Positions 47,001 to 54,943 are shown, counted from the stretch's first letter. The stretch: DNA of 64,000 nucleotides from RSA9 sp036381195 (GCA_036381195.1 DASVDH010000019.1:1-64000); one strand, 5' to 3'. Made by a program: numbers and translations. The notes: generated by a model from the letters alone, not told the origin.

Positions 47001-47271
47001 CGGCGGCGTTGCCTGGGACAACGAGGTGTGCACGGCACTCGACCTGAGCCGCCCGGACCGGTGCGAGGCCGGCCAGTGGGAGAAGGTCCGGGTGGTCTGG
47101 GACCGCAAGCCGGGCGAGGACCCGTACCTTGTGCGGGAGCCGCTGTTCAGCTACGGCTTCGGGCTGCGCTTCAACATCTTCTACACCGTGCTGCGGCTGG
47201 ACTACGCGTTCCCGGTGAACCGGCCCGACCGGAGCGGACGCTTCTCGGTGTCGTTCGGCCCGTCGTTCTGA
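44014..47271 (+). CDS. Outer-membrane fusion: zinc metallopeptidase + TolB propeller + beta-barrel
   Basis: A 1085-residue protein. Signal peptide 1-25, with cleavage after ASA. A gluzincin domain follows (about 26-290), with H139-E140-x-x-H143 in LTHELVHAFQYD and a third ligand probably E172 in WFMEGMAEYL, like Peptidase_MA families. Residues about 300-620 hold six TolB-type blades, each with an S-P-D-G-like turn (ISPDGKRMAF, FSPDGRFLAF, WSPDGSRLVF, WSPDGKVIAF, WAPDGGSLTW, then WARNGRLLF). From about 690 to the end is an Omp85/BamA-like barrel with alternating strands, finishing FSVSFGPSF with a terminal Phe, as in BAM substrates. The domains are complete, so this is not a broken gene. Role inferred: surface- or periplasm-facing proteolysis or export. 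It follows rsfS and ends at a strong terminator. Confidence 0.85.
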   Translation: MMRRLLVAVAIVAGVLAVGARAASAQHFGRNKVQYRAFDFEIIKTAHFDVYFYSQEREAALDAARMVERAYARLSRVLQHEFRERKPIILYASHADFQQTNALPMFIDEGTGGVTEALKSRVILPFTGSYADFEHVLTHELVHAFQYDVMFRRGLIAEATPFASRMPLWFMEGMAEYLSIGRIDALTAAWVRDAALSGYLRSIEEMNQRDDYLSYRFGQSLWAYIGSKWGDEVIGVLLQRAPRVGLERAFQSTLGITLQELNEEWTAAVRQTYLPQVAEYQRPENFARRLTHHEGLDDPWFLAPAISPDGKRMAFLSQRDGFSFDLWLADAETGEIQKKLIESARNPDFESLRYLNSSASFSPDGRFLAFAAQIGGQDALYIFDVEKSRVLRKLRFDLNGISNPSWSPDGSRLVFTGLDGGISDLFITDLDGNLERLTDDRYADLLPSWSPDGKVIAFSTDRGEGTDFDRLKYANLRVALYHLDTRQIEILPHQDKGKNLNPVWAPDGGSLTWVSDRTGTDNLYLFDLGERELYRITDVLSGVIGITALSPALSWARNGRLLFIYFEQAGYNLYALDDPRRLERVAVADLPAAPAEAPLAQHVAEPERARVDTVPLGQDSVRAGGFIASYYRSGADFRPSSVLPDAPAAEGPVSVIALLDSADLALPDTTDFEIRDYAVKFTPDIVGRPTIGAQVGGYYGNGVYGGSYIALSDMLGNHNILLAGNVNGSFSDATFFAGYNFLRTRANFGIALEQIPFYRYLGGGQFLMPIGGQPQPVLANVFERDVIRTAQGMMSYPFSTFRRLEVGASATYIKRDRLYRGYMSLTGEPVDEDERLFDATFFEPVAALVFDNSLFGWTGPIYGRRYRIQASRTLGDYSFTEVLVDFRNYMNWKRRVVFATRLLGLTRFGRDADWFTLFWGGPYFLRGYDGGSFNVNSSECSGFRDVNFVSSCPVRDQLIGSSAALMNLELRFPIIKELQIGFLGNFPPIDAVVFFDGGVAWDNEVCTALDLSRPDRCEAGQWEKVRVVWDRKPGEDPYLVREPLFSYGFGLRFNIFYTVLRLDYAFPVNRPDRSGRFSVSFGPSF

Positions 47272-47306
47272 GGACGGGGCGGGACGGACGAGGCAGGCGC
47301 GCGTGA

Positions 47307-47340
47307 AGAGCCCCGGCCCGCGGGCCGGGGCTTTTGCTTT
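47307..47340 (+). terminator. Intrinsic terminator after the outer-membrane fusion gene
   Basis: A self-complementary 24-nt segment (47309-47332, agccccggcc / ggccggggct around a CGCG loop) followed by TTTTGCTTT. It is a classic stem and T-tract, 36 bp after the stop codon. Confidence 0.85.
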
Positions 47341-47362
47341 CAGGGCGACGAGCGCTTATCAT
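47334..47362 (+). promoter_or_regulatory. Putative promoter of the pseudo-MinD/SPOR-smc operon
   Basis: TTGCTT (47334-47339), 17-bp spacer, TATCAT (47357-47362). The -35 overlaps the T-tract of the preceding terminator. The predicted leader to ATG 47473 is about 105 nt. Confidence 0.45.
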
Positions 47363-47472
47363 AGGGCCCGTCCATCGAGAGGAGGCCGTGAGCAGCGGCC
47401 GCGGCGGCGAAGCTCCCGCGCGGCCGTGTGCCCACGCGCGCATCACGCAACGTCTTACCGCATCAGAGCCCC

Positions 47473-48876
47473 ATGAGCCAGGTTGGATGGCCGGCGGCCG
47501 TGGCGTTCGATCCTGGCGCGGAGGACCTGCCCGCGTCACTGGAAGCCCTGGCCGCGCTCCCGGCGCAGAAACTCCGCTCGCTCTTGCTCGTGGCCGGGTC
47601 CGAGGCGCTGGCCTCCGGCTGGGCCGCGCGCACGGCCGTTGCCGTGGCGGCCGGCCTCTCGGCGCGTGGCCGTCGCGTCGTGCTGATGGACCTGTGCCTC
47701 GGCGCGCCCGAACTGCACGAGGTCCTCGGCGTCGAGAACCTCGAGGGTGTGGCGGATGCGTTCCTCTTCGGTGCGCCGCTCCGCCGGCTGGTGCGGGAGC
47801 CGACGGGCTGGCCGTTCGCGTTCGTGCCGGCTGGCGCGTACGTCCCGGACCCCACGGAGATCCTGGCGCACGCGCGCTGGGATAGCGTGCTGCGGGAGCA
47901 GGCGGCCTCGGGCCTCCTGCCGGTGGCGCTGGCGCCGGCGGAGGCCGACGGCGTGGAGGCGCTGGCGCGTCGGATGGGGGCCGCGGTGGTGCTGGGCGCT
48001 CCCGGCGAGGCCGAGGCCGTGATGGCGGCCTTGCCGGCGGGGTGCGCGGTCCTGGCGACGCTGCGGCCGGCTGCCCGGGCGCACGCCGGTGTCGGGGAGA
48101 GCACGGAGGCACCCGACCCGATCGCGGAGATCATGGCGCAGGTGGCGCGGCAATCGGGGGAGGCAGCGCGGAAGGCGTCGCTCGCGCGGCAGACGCTCGT
48201 GCCGCTCGCGCTGGGCGCACTCGTCGTCCTCGCGGTGTTCGGCGGCATCCTGGCGTACCAGGTGCTTCGAGACCGGGCCGCGGAGGCCGATGGCTCCCTC
48301 ACAGGCGCCGGCCTCACGGAGGCCGTGACCGAGCCGCCCCCCGTCGTCGAGACGGAGCCGCTGCCGCGGCCGATCGAGATGCCGATTCCGTACTCCGTCC
48401 AGATCGAAGCGCATGAGGACCCGGCGGCGGCGGCGCAGCGGGTCGCGCAGCTCCGCCAGGCGGAGCCAGGAATGGAGTTCTACGTCGCGCCGGCAAACGT
48501 GGCCGGCACGATCTACCACCGGGTGCTGGCCGGTCCCGCGGCCGACCTGTCTTCCGCGCAGGCGCTGATGCAGCGCCTCGTGGACGCCGGCTACAAGGCG
48601 GCGGCGGAGGCCTGGTCCCTCCTGCCGACGCGGTGGGCGTTCCACATTGCCGACTTCCCCACGAGAGAGGCGGCCCGGGAACGGGGAGACGAGTTGGCGG
48701 CCCAGGGAATCCCGACGTACGTCGTCGAGATCCCGTACGAGGGGGGGCCTTCGCGTTACCGGCTGTACGCCGGCGCGTACCGCAGTCCGGCCGAGGCGGA
48801 GGTCCTGGCCGGCATGCTCCGGCGCGCGGGCTACAGCGCAGAGCTCGTCGAACGCACGGGTCGGCCCGCATCATGA
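47473..48876 (+). CDS. Pseudo-MinD-like domain, membrane anchor and two SPOR-like repeats
   Basis: A 467-residue protein. Residues about 30-200 follow the MinD/BY-kinase fold order: LLLVAGSEALASGWAART in place of the usual S-A-K-G-G-V-G-K-T-T, then GRRVVLMDLCLGAPELHEVLGV and FVPAGAYVPDPTEILAHARW. The P-loop lysines are absent, so ATP hydrolysis is unlikely. A transmembrane helix lies at about 240-262. Two C-terminal repeats (about 304-380 and 385-462) resemble SPOR domains: PYSVQIEAHEDPAAAAQRV with RVLAGPAADLSSAQAL, then AFHIADFPTREAARERGD with RYRLYAGAYRSPAEAEVL. SPOR domains bind denuded septal peptidoglycan. It is coupled to smc by ATGA. A role linking septum and chromosome is an inference. 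ATG 47473 is chosen; the frame opens at 47428. Confidence 0.7.
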   Translation: MSQVGWPAAVAFDPGAEDLPASLEALAALPAQKLRSLLLVAGSEALASGWAARTAVAVAAGLSARGRRVVLMDLCLGAPELHEVLGVENLEGVADAFLFGAPLRRLVREPTGWPFAFVPAGAYVPDPTEILAHARWDSVLREQAASGLLPVALAPAEADGVEALARRMGAAVVLGAPGEAEAVMAALPAGCAVLATLRPAARAHAGVGESTEAPDPIAEIMAQVARQSGEAARKASLARQTLVPLALGALVVLAVFGGILAYQVLRDRAAEADGSLTGAGLTEAVTEPPPVVETEPLPRPIEMPIPYSVQIEAHEDPAAAAQRVAQLRQAEPGMEFYVAPANVAGTIYHRVLAGPAADLSSAQALMQRLVDAGYKAAAEAWSLLPTRWAFHIADFPTREAARERGDELAAQGIPTYVVEIPYEGGPSRYRLYAGAYRSPAEAEVLAGMLRRAGYSAELVERTGRPAS

Positions 48877-51800
48877 AGCTGAAGCGGCTTTCGCTCCACG
48901 GTTTCAAATCGTTCGCCGACCGCACCGAGCTGCGCTTCCACGAGGGCATCACGGCCATCGTGGGGCCGAACGGGTGCGGCAAGTCCAACATCAGCGACGC
49001 CATTCGGTGGGTGCTGGGCGAGCAGCGTGCGTCGGCGATCCGTGGGTCGAAGATGGAGGAAGCGATCTTCCAGGGCACGGCCGAGCGTCGGGGCGTGCAC
49101 CGCGCGGAAGTCTCGCTCATCTTCTCCAACGAGGACCGGCGGCTCGCGGTGCCGCAGGACGAGATCGAGATCCGGCGCACGGTGTTCCGGGAGGGGGGCA
49201 GCGAGTTCGAGCTGAACCGCACGCCGTGCCGGCTCAAGGACATCCACGACCTCTTCCGCGACACCGGGTTGGGCACGAACGCCTACTCGGTGATCGAGCA
49301 GCGGATGGTGGACGCGATCCTGTCCGACCGGGCGGAAGAGCGGCGCCAGATGTTCGAGGAGGCCGCGGGGATCGGCCGGTACAAGGACCGGCGCCGGGTC
49401 GCGCAGCGGCGCCTGGAGGCGGCGGACGCCGACCTGGCGCGGCTCCAGGACCTGGTGGCGGAGGTCGAGTCGAAGGTGAGGAGTCTCGCCCGCCAGAAGC
49501 GGCGGGCGCAGCGCTACCGCGAGCTGCGTGCGCGCCGCCTCGCCCTCGAGGTCGCGGTCGCGGGGATGGAGCTGGCGGAGGTGCGTGAGCTGCTCCAGGC
49601 GACGGCGCGGCGGCTGGAAGAACTGAGCCGGGAGGAGCCGTCCGCGCGCGCGGCGCTCGCGGCGGCGGAGGCGGACCTCGAGCGGCTGCGGCTCGAAGCG
49701 GCGGATGCGGCGCGGACGCGGGCGGCTGCCGCCGCGCGGCTCGAGGAGACGACGCGGCGGATCGCCGAGCGGGAGCGCGAGATCGCGATCGCGGAGGAGC
49801 GCCGCTCGCACGGCGAGCGGCGGCTCGCGCAGATCGCAGTGGAGCGGGAGGAGCTGCGGGCGCGCGCGGCCGCGCTCGAGGCCGAGCTGGTGGCGCTGGG
49901 GGAGGAGCGCGGGCGCCGCGCCACGGAGCTCGAGGACCTGCGTGCCCGGCTGGACGCGGTGCAGGCGCGCCTGCGCGAGACGCGGGAGGCGCTGGCCGGG
50001 CGGCGGCAAGCGGAAGAGCAGGCGCGCACGGAAGATGAGGAGCTGAGGCGGCGGCTCGCGCACCTCGAGTCCACGGCGGCGGCGGCGGAAGCGCGTGCAG
50101 TGGAGGCGGAGGCGCGGCTCGAGCGGCTGCGTGGGGAGCAAGAAGAGGTGGCGGCGGAGCTCTCGCGGCTGGAAGAGCAGGGTGACCTGTTCACGCAGCG
50201 TGCGCGGGAGCTGGCCTCCTCGCGCGAGAGTCTGGAGGCGGAGCGGCAGGCGGGCGCGGAGCGGCTCGAAGCCGCGAGGGCGGAGGAGTCCCGGGCGCGG
50301 CAGGCGTTGATCGCGGCAGAGGACCTGGTCAACCGGCTCGCCAAGCAGCTGGCGGCCGAGGAGGCGCTGGCGCGGGACTTCGCCGGGCTGGCGCCGGCCA
50401 CGGCGGCCGTGCTCGAACGGCGCGGGGAGCTGGAGGGCGTGCTCGGCCCCCTGGCGGAATTCCTGGATGCCGACGAGGCACGGGCGGCGCTCATCGAAGG
50501 CACGCTCGGCTCGCTGCTGCAGGTCCTGGTGGTGCGGGACCCGGCAGCGGCGGACGCGGTGCGGCGCTGGATGGAGGAGTGGCAGGGCGGGGAGGCGGGC
50601 GCCATCGCGATGCTGGCCGAGGCGGACGTCTCGGCCGCGCGGGCGGTGCTGGATGCCGTCGAGTTCGCGGGGCGGCCGCAGGCCGGGCCCGTCCTCCTCG
50701 GCCGGGCCGAGCGGATCGAGCGCCTGCGCGCCGAGCTCGCTGCGGCGGAGGCCGACCGGGAGGCGCGGGCCGCGGAGCGCGACGCCGCGGCGCAGCGGGT
50801 GCAGGAGGCAGAAGCCCGCTACCGCGAGGCGGATGCGGCGCTCCAGGCCGTCGAGCTCGAGTTGCGCCGCACGAACGCGGAGGAGGAGGCGCGGAGCGCC
50901 CAGCGTCGGCGAGCGGAGCGGCTGCGCGAGGGGCTGCAGCGGCAACGGCAGACGCTGCGGGATGCCGCGGCCGGATCGCGCGCCACTGCGGAGGCGGCCC
51001 GACAGGAGCGGGCGAGGGTCGAGCAGGCCCTCCTGGCCCAGCGTGAGGCGACCCGGGAGGCGAGCCGGCTCGCCGCGGAGCTGCAGGCCGCCTACGACGC
51101 GGTACGGGATGAGGAGGCGGAGCTCCGCGTCGTCCACGCGCAGGCGGAGAGCGGGCTCGAGGCGGTCGAGCGCCGCCTCGCCGCCGCCCGGGAAGGGCTC
51201 GAGCATGGCCGCATGCGGCTGGCGGCGCTCGACCGCGAGGAGGCAGAGCAGCGGGAAGCGATCGCCCAGCTCGAGGAGCTCAAGACCACCGCCGGCAGCG
51301 AGCTCGAGAACCTGTTCTCCACACGCGATGGCCTCGCCGGCGAGCTGCGCGCGCTGGACCAGCAGGCAGAGGAGGCCACGGCCGCCGCGGAGGGTCTGGA
51401 AGCACAGGTCAAGGAGCTGCGGCGTGTGGCCGACGACCTCGCCGAGGAGCGGCACCGGCTGGAGCTCCAGCGTGCCGAGCAGGAGGGCGCCGACCTCCGG
51501 ATCCGCGAGCGGCTCGAGGCGGAGTGGGGCCGGCCGTTCGCCCAGCTCGAGCGCGAGGCCGAGCCGGTGGAAGGGCAGCCCGAAGCGCTAAAGGCGGAGC
51601 TACAGGCCGTGACGGCTGACCTCGATCGGCTCGGCCCGGTCAACATGCTCGCCATGGAGGAATACGAGGAAGAGAGCCGCCGGCTCGAGTTCCTCATCGC
51701 CCAGCGCGACGACCTGGTGCGCGCGCGGGACGACCTGCAGGCGGCGATCCGGCAGATCAACCGGACGGCGCGGCAGCTCTTCATGGAGACGTTCGAGCAG

Positions 51801-52253
51801 ATCCGCGCGAACTTCCGCCGCACGTTCGAGACGCTCTTCGAGGGCGGCGAATGCGATGTGTGGCTCGCGGATCCGGACGACCCGTTGGAATCGCCCATCG
51901 AAGTCTCGGCATCTCCGCGTGGAAAGCGCACGCAGCGCATCCACCTGCTGAGCGGTGGGGAGCGGGCGCTGACCGCGCTCTCGTTGATGTTCGCGATCTA
52001 CCTGGTCAAGCCCAGCCCGTTCTGTGTGCTGGACGAGGTGGACGCGCCGCTCGACGAGGCCAACATCGGCCGCTTCGTCTCCATGCTACAGCAGTTCAAG
52101 AGCGAGACGCAGTTCATTGTCATCACGCACAATCCGCGGACCATGGGCGCCGCGGACTGGATCTACGGCGTGACGATGGAGGAGCCGGGCGTCAGCTCGA
52201 TCGTCGGAGTTCGGTTGGATGAGGTCCTGACCGGCGCCGCGTCGGACGCGTGA
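48873..52253 (+). CDS. smc: Chromosome segregation ATPase SMC
   Basis: A 1126-residue SMC. The N-terminal lobe has Walker A GPNGCGKSN (31-39), followed by IRWVLGEQ. Two long Glu/Arg/Ala-rich coiled coils (about 165-485 and 660-960) flank a hinge (about 490-655). The C-terminal lobe has signature LSGGERALTALSL (about 1026) and Walker B FCVLDEVDAPLDEANIGRF. DRLGPVNMLAMEEYEE marks the coil exit. It extrudes or organises chromosome loops with ScpAB, which are not in this window. The ATG overlaps the SPOR gene stop. Large frames on the opposite strand are shadows of the coiled coils. Confidence 0.98.
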   Translation: MKLKRLSLHGFKSFADRTELRFHEGITAIVGPNGCGKSNISDAIRWVLGEQRASAIRGSKMEEAIFQGTAERRGVHRAEVSLIFSNEDRRLAVPQDEIEIRRTVFREGGSEFELNRTPCRLKDIHDLFRDTGLGTNAYSVIEQRMVDAILSDRAEERRQMFEEAAGIGRYKDRRRVAQRRLEAADADLARLQDLVAEVESKVRSLARQKRRAQRYRELRARRLALEVAVAGMELAEVRELLQATARRLEELSREEPSARAALAAAEADLERLRLEAADAARTRAAAAARLEETTRRIAEREREIAIAEERRSHGERRLAQIAVEREELRARAAALEAELVALGEERGRRATELEDLRARLDAVQARLRETREALAGRRQAEEQARTEDEELRRRLAHLESTAAAAEARAVEAEARLERLRGEQEEVAAELSRLEEQGDLFTQRARELASSRESLEAERQAGAERLEAARAEESRARQALIAAEDLVNRLAKQLAAEEALARDFAGLAPATAAVLERRGELEGVLGPLAEFLDADEARAALIEGTLGSLLQVLVVRDPAAADAVRRWMEEWQGGEAGAIAMLAEADVSAARAVLDAVEFAGRPQAGPVLLGRAERIERLRAELAAAEADREARAAERDAAAQRVQEAEARYREADAALQAVELELRRTNAEEEARSAQRRRAERLREGLQRQRQTLRDAAAGSRATAEAARQERARVEQALLAQREATREASRLAAELQAAYDAVRDEEAELRVVHAQAESGLEAVERRLAAAREGLEHGRMRLAALDREEAEQREAIAQLEELKTTAGSELENLFSTRDGLAGELRALDQQAEEATAAAEGLEAQVKELRRVADDLAEERHRLELQRAEQEGADLRIRERLEAEWGRPFAQLEREAEPVEGQPEALKAELQAVTADLDRLGPVNMLAMEEYEEESRRLEFLIAQRDDLVRARDDLQAAIRQINRTARQLFMETFEQIRANFRRTFETLFEGGECDVWLADPDDPLESPIEVSASPRGKRTQRIHLLSGGERALTALSLMFAIYLVKPSPFCVLDEVDAPLDEANIGRFVSMLQQFKSETQFIVITHNPRTMGAADWIYGVTMEEPGVSSIVGVRLDEVLTGAASDA

Positions 52254-52320
52254 TCGAGGCGAGGGGCCCGGCCGCGCGGCGTGTGTTCCACGCGTGGCCG
52301 GACCCGTCGCGGGAGGCGGC

Positions 52321-53082
52321 GTGGAGCTGACCATCATCGGATCCGGCACCGCAGTACCTCACCCGGAACGCGTGAGTGCGGCGCACCACGTCGCTGCGGG
52401 CGCGGTCTCGCTCTTGCTGGACTGCGGTCCCGGAGCGGTCCATCGGATGGCTGCCGTGGGCATCGCGTGGGGTGAGATCACCCACGTGGCCGTCTCCCAC
52501 TTCCACACCGACCACATCGGCGATCTGCCGATGCTCCTCTTCGCGCTGAAGTACGGGCTCGCCGAGCCGCGGAACGAGGAGCTGGTCCTGCTCCTTCCCC
52601 GGGGCGGCCGCACGCTCGCCGAGCGGCTGGCCTCCGCCTTCGGGGACTACGTCCTGCAACCGGGATTCCCCCTGCGGATCCGCGAGTTGGAACCCGGCGA
52701 CCGCGCTGAGCTGGGAAACGGCGTGTCGCTCACCGCGCGGCGCACTCCGCACACCGACCACTCGCTGGCCTATCGTGTGGACGGACCGCGCGGCTCGATC
52801 GGCTATACCGGGGACACGGGGCCCGATCCGGGGCAGGCGGCGTTCTTCCGGGGCGTGGATGTGCTGCTCGCCGAGTGCTCGCTGCCGGACGAGCTCGCCA
52901 TGGACGTGCACCTGACGCCCTCGCGGGTCGCGGCGCTCGCGCAGGGAGCGGAGCCCGGCCACCTCGTCCTGACGCACATCTATCCGCAGCTCGAGCGCCT
53001 GGACGTGGCGGGACTCGTGCGCGCCGCGGGATGGCAGGGGCACACGACGATCGCCAGGGACGGCCTTCGCCTGCCCCTTTGA
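52321..53082 (+). CDS. MBL-fold hydrolase (RNase Z-like)
   Basis: A 253-residue metallo-beta-lactamase fold. H-x-H-x-D-H appears as SHFHTDHIGDLP, preceded by the conserved aspartate in LLLDCGPGA. TPHTDHSLAYRV and GYTGDTG give further ligands, and VLTHIYPQ supplies the final histidine. The overall shape resembles ribonuclease Z and related phosphodiesterases, but the exosite arm is not evident, so tRNase activity is uncertain. GTG 52321 has GGGAGG 4 nt before it; GTG 52294 is in frame and possible. It follows smc by 67 bp. Confidence 0.85.
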   Translation: MELTIIGSGTAVPHPERVSAAHHVAAGAVSLLLDCGPGAVHRMAAVGIAWGEITHVAVSHFHTDHIGDLPMLLFALKYGLAEPRNEELVLLLPRGGRTLAERLASAFGDYVLQPGFPLRIRELEPGDRAELGNGVSLTARRTPHTDHSLAYRVDGPRGSIGYTGDTGPDPGQAAFFRGVDVLLAECSLPDELAMDVHLTPSRVAALAQGAEPGHLVLTHIYPQLERLDVAGLVRAAGWQGHTTIARDGLRLPL

Positions 53083-53116
53083 CGCGGTCGCAGCACGGGG
53101 CGTCACGGGGATCGCC

Positions 53117-53145
53117 TGGACGATGCCGCACCCGCCGCGTAGTTT
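53117..53145 (+). promoter_or_regulatory. Putative DAHP synthase promoter
   Basis: TGGACG (53117-53122), 17-bp spacer, TAGTTT (53140-53145). The -35 and spacing are identical to those of the rpsF promoter. The predicted leader to ATG 53191 is about 40 nt. Confidence 0.5.
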
Positions 53146-53190
53146 GGCGTAACCGCAACGAAGGTCTCTGGCACGGGAGTCCGCGGGGCC

Positions 53191-54258
53191 ATGCTGATCG
53201 TGATGCATCATACGGCGACCGACGAGGACGTGCGGCGCGTCGTCGGCGCGATCGAGGAGATGGGTTACCAGGCGCGGCCGATTCCGGGCCGCCAGCGCAC
53301 GGCCATCGGCCTCATCGGCAACGATGGCCGCGTGGACAGCAGTCGCCTGGAGGCGTTGCCGGGCGTGCTCCAGGTGATCCACGTCTCACAGCCGTACAAG
53401 CAGGTCTCGCGCGAGTGGCGGCCGGAGCCCACCGTCATCGAGCTGCCCAACGGCACGCGCATCGGCGGCACGGAGATCGTCCTGATGGCAGGCCCGTGCG
53501 CCGTGGAATCCGAGGAGCAGATCCTGACCGCCGCGCATCGCTTGCGTGCGGCCGGGGCGACCGTCTTGCGCGGTGGCGCTTTCAAGCCGCGAACGTCGCC
53601 GTACTCGTTCCAGGGGCTCGGGCTCGAAGGGCTCCGACTCCTCGCCAGGGCCCGCGAGGAGACCGGCCTCGCCGTCGTCACGGAGGCGCTCGAGCCGGAG
53701 ATGGTCGACGTCGTCGCCGAGTACAGCGACATCATCCAGATCGGCGCCCGCAACATGCAGAACTACCCGCTGCTGCGGCGCGCGGGCCGGGCGGGCAAGC
53801 CGGTCCTCCTCAAGCGCGGTCTGGCCGCGACGATCAAGGAGCTGCTGCTCAGCGCCGAGTACATCCTTGCGGAGGGCAACGAGCAGGTCATCCTGTGCGA
53901 GCGGGGCGTGCGCGGTTTCGACGAGCAAACGCGCAATCTGTTCGACCTCACCGCCATCCCCGTCGTGCAGTCGCTCTCGCACCTGCCCATCATCGCGGAT
54001 CCCAGCCACGGCACCGGTCTCCGCAGCAAGGTCACGCCGATGGCGCGCGCCGCCGTCGCCGCTGGAGCGGACGGGATCATCGTGGAGGTGCATCCCGACC
54101 CCGACCGTGCGCTCTCGGACGGCGCGCAGTCCCTCACGCTCCCGCAGTTCGAGGACCTGGTCCGCCAGCTCCGGCCGATCGCGGCGGCAATCGGCCGGGA
54201 GCTGGTGCCGCCGCTCCCCGAGCGCGCGCGGGAGCCGCGGCTCGCCCCATCGGCGTAG
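53191..54258 (+). CDS. aroF: 3-deoxy-7-phosphoheptulonate synthase, type I-beta
   Basis: A 355-residue protein. An N-terminal ferredoxin-like/ACT-related domain (about 1-75) is followed by a TIM barrel with MAGPCAVESEEQI, GATVLRGGAFKPRTSPYSFQGLG-type sequence, VVTEALEPEM, QIGARNMQNYPLL, LLKRGLAATIKE, ILCERGVRGFD and IADPSHGTG. This is the Thermotoga-like DAHP synthase, regulated through its N-terminal domain. It is the first step of aromatic amino-acid synthesis, from PEP and erythrose-4-phosphate. The C-terminal 20 residues are a Pro/Arg-rich tail. The gene has its own promoter. Confidence 0.96.
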   Translation: MLIVMHHTATDEDVRRVVGAIEEMGYQARPIPGRQRTAIGLIGNDGRVDSSRLEALPGVLQVIHVSQPYKQVSREWRPEPTVIELPNGTRIGGTEIVLMAGPCAVESEEQILTAAHRLRAAGATVLRGGAFKPRTSPYSFQGLGLEGLRLLARAREETGLAVVTEALEPEMVDVVAEYSDIIQIGARNMQNYPLLRRAGRAGKPVLLKRGLAATIKELLLSAEYILAEGNEQVILCERGVRGFDEQTRNLFDLTAIPVVQSLSHLPIIADPSHGTGLRSKVTPMARAAVAAGADGIIVEVHPDPDRALSDGAQSLTLPQFEDLVRQLRPIAAAIGRELVPPLPERAREPRLAPSA

Positions 54259-54347
54259 GACCCCGCCGCCTCGCGCCGTCCCCGCCGCCCCGCGCCGTCC
54301 TTTCCCACTATGGCCCGGGCGCGCGGCATGCCTTTCCTTGTCTGTCC

Positions 54348-54710
54348 ATGGGCAACGCACACGAGCTCGGCCGGCAAGGCGAGGCGCTCGCCGCAGCGCT
54401 GCTCGAGGCGGGAGGTTGGCGGATCGTCGCGCGCAACTTCCGGTTTCGGCGAAAGGAGATCGACCTGATCGCCCGTCGCGGCAACGTCGTCGCCTTCATC
54501 GAGGTGAAGACGCGGGCCGGCCACGGCTACGGCCATCCGCTCGAGGCGGTCACGTGGGCCAAGCGGCGCGAGATCGAGACCGTGGCACGCGCCTGGGTGG
54601 CACGCTACGGTCACGCGATGGATCTCTACCGCTTCGACACCGTTGCGGTCGTGTGCAGGGAAGGGGAGCCGCCCCGGCTCCTGCACGTGGAGGATGCCTG
54701 GCGGCTGTGA
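54348..54710 (+). CDS. YraN/UPF0102 family endonuclease-like protein
   Basis: A 120-residue member of UPF0102. HELGRQGEALAAALLEAGGWRIVARNFRF, then RKEIDLIARRGNVVAFIEVKTRAG with the E-x-D...E-x-K motif of PD-(D/E)XK nucleases (E and D in KEIDLI, E and K in FIEVKTR), and AVTWAKRREIETVARAWV. It is assumed to be a DNA-repair or recombination nuclease; activity is not proven for most members. ATG 54348 gives the conserved start; the frame opens far upstream within other genes. It is convergent with the small minus-strand operon. Confidence 0.9.
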   Translation: MGNAHELGRQGEALAAALLEAGGWRIVARNFRFRRKEIDLIARRGNVVAFIEVKTRAGHGYGHPLEAVTWAKRREIETVARAWVARYGHAMDLYRFDTVAVVCREGEPPRLLHVEDAWRL

Positions 54711-54716
54711 GCGGTG

Positions 54717-54941
54717 TCAGGAGCCGCCGGCCTGCTCCTGTAATAGCTCTCCCACACGCACCATTCCCCGGCCGCGCTCGACCAGCACCCGCCCGAGCCG
54801 GCCGAGCAACTCCCGCGGCGCCTCAGCCGGCACACGCCGGAAGCGCCGGACCTCCTCCACGCCGATGCGCAGGGCGAGCGCGAGCTCGGACTCGGTCCCC
54901 AGAAACACGTCGCTGCCGCGCCTGAAATCCAGGCCCGCCAT
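54717..54941 (-). CDS. Small 74-residue protein following the CoA-binding gene
   Basis: A 74-residue basic helical protein; I recognise no family. The start ATG 54941 has GGAGG six bases upstream and lies two bases after the stop of the CoA-binding gene, so the two form an operon. The middle (ESELALALRIGVEEVRRFRRVP) could form a helix-turn-helix-like pair, but this is speculative. A much longer open frame on this strand (to 56261) is not coding. Confidence 0.6.
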   Translation of the reverse strand: MAGLDFRRGSDVFLGTESELALALRIGVEEVRRFRRVPAEAPRELLGRLGRVLVERGRGMVRVGELLQEQAGGS

Positions 54942-54943
54942 GC

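Noticed and set aside
48831..51455. 874-residue open frame on the minus strand over smc
   Set aside because: It is Arg/Leu-rich without conserved motifs and lies entirely antisense to the SMC coiled coils; GC-rich third positions create such shadows.
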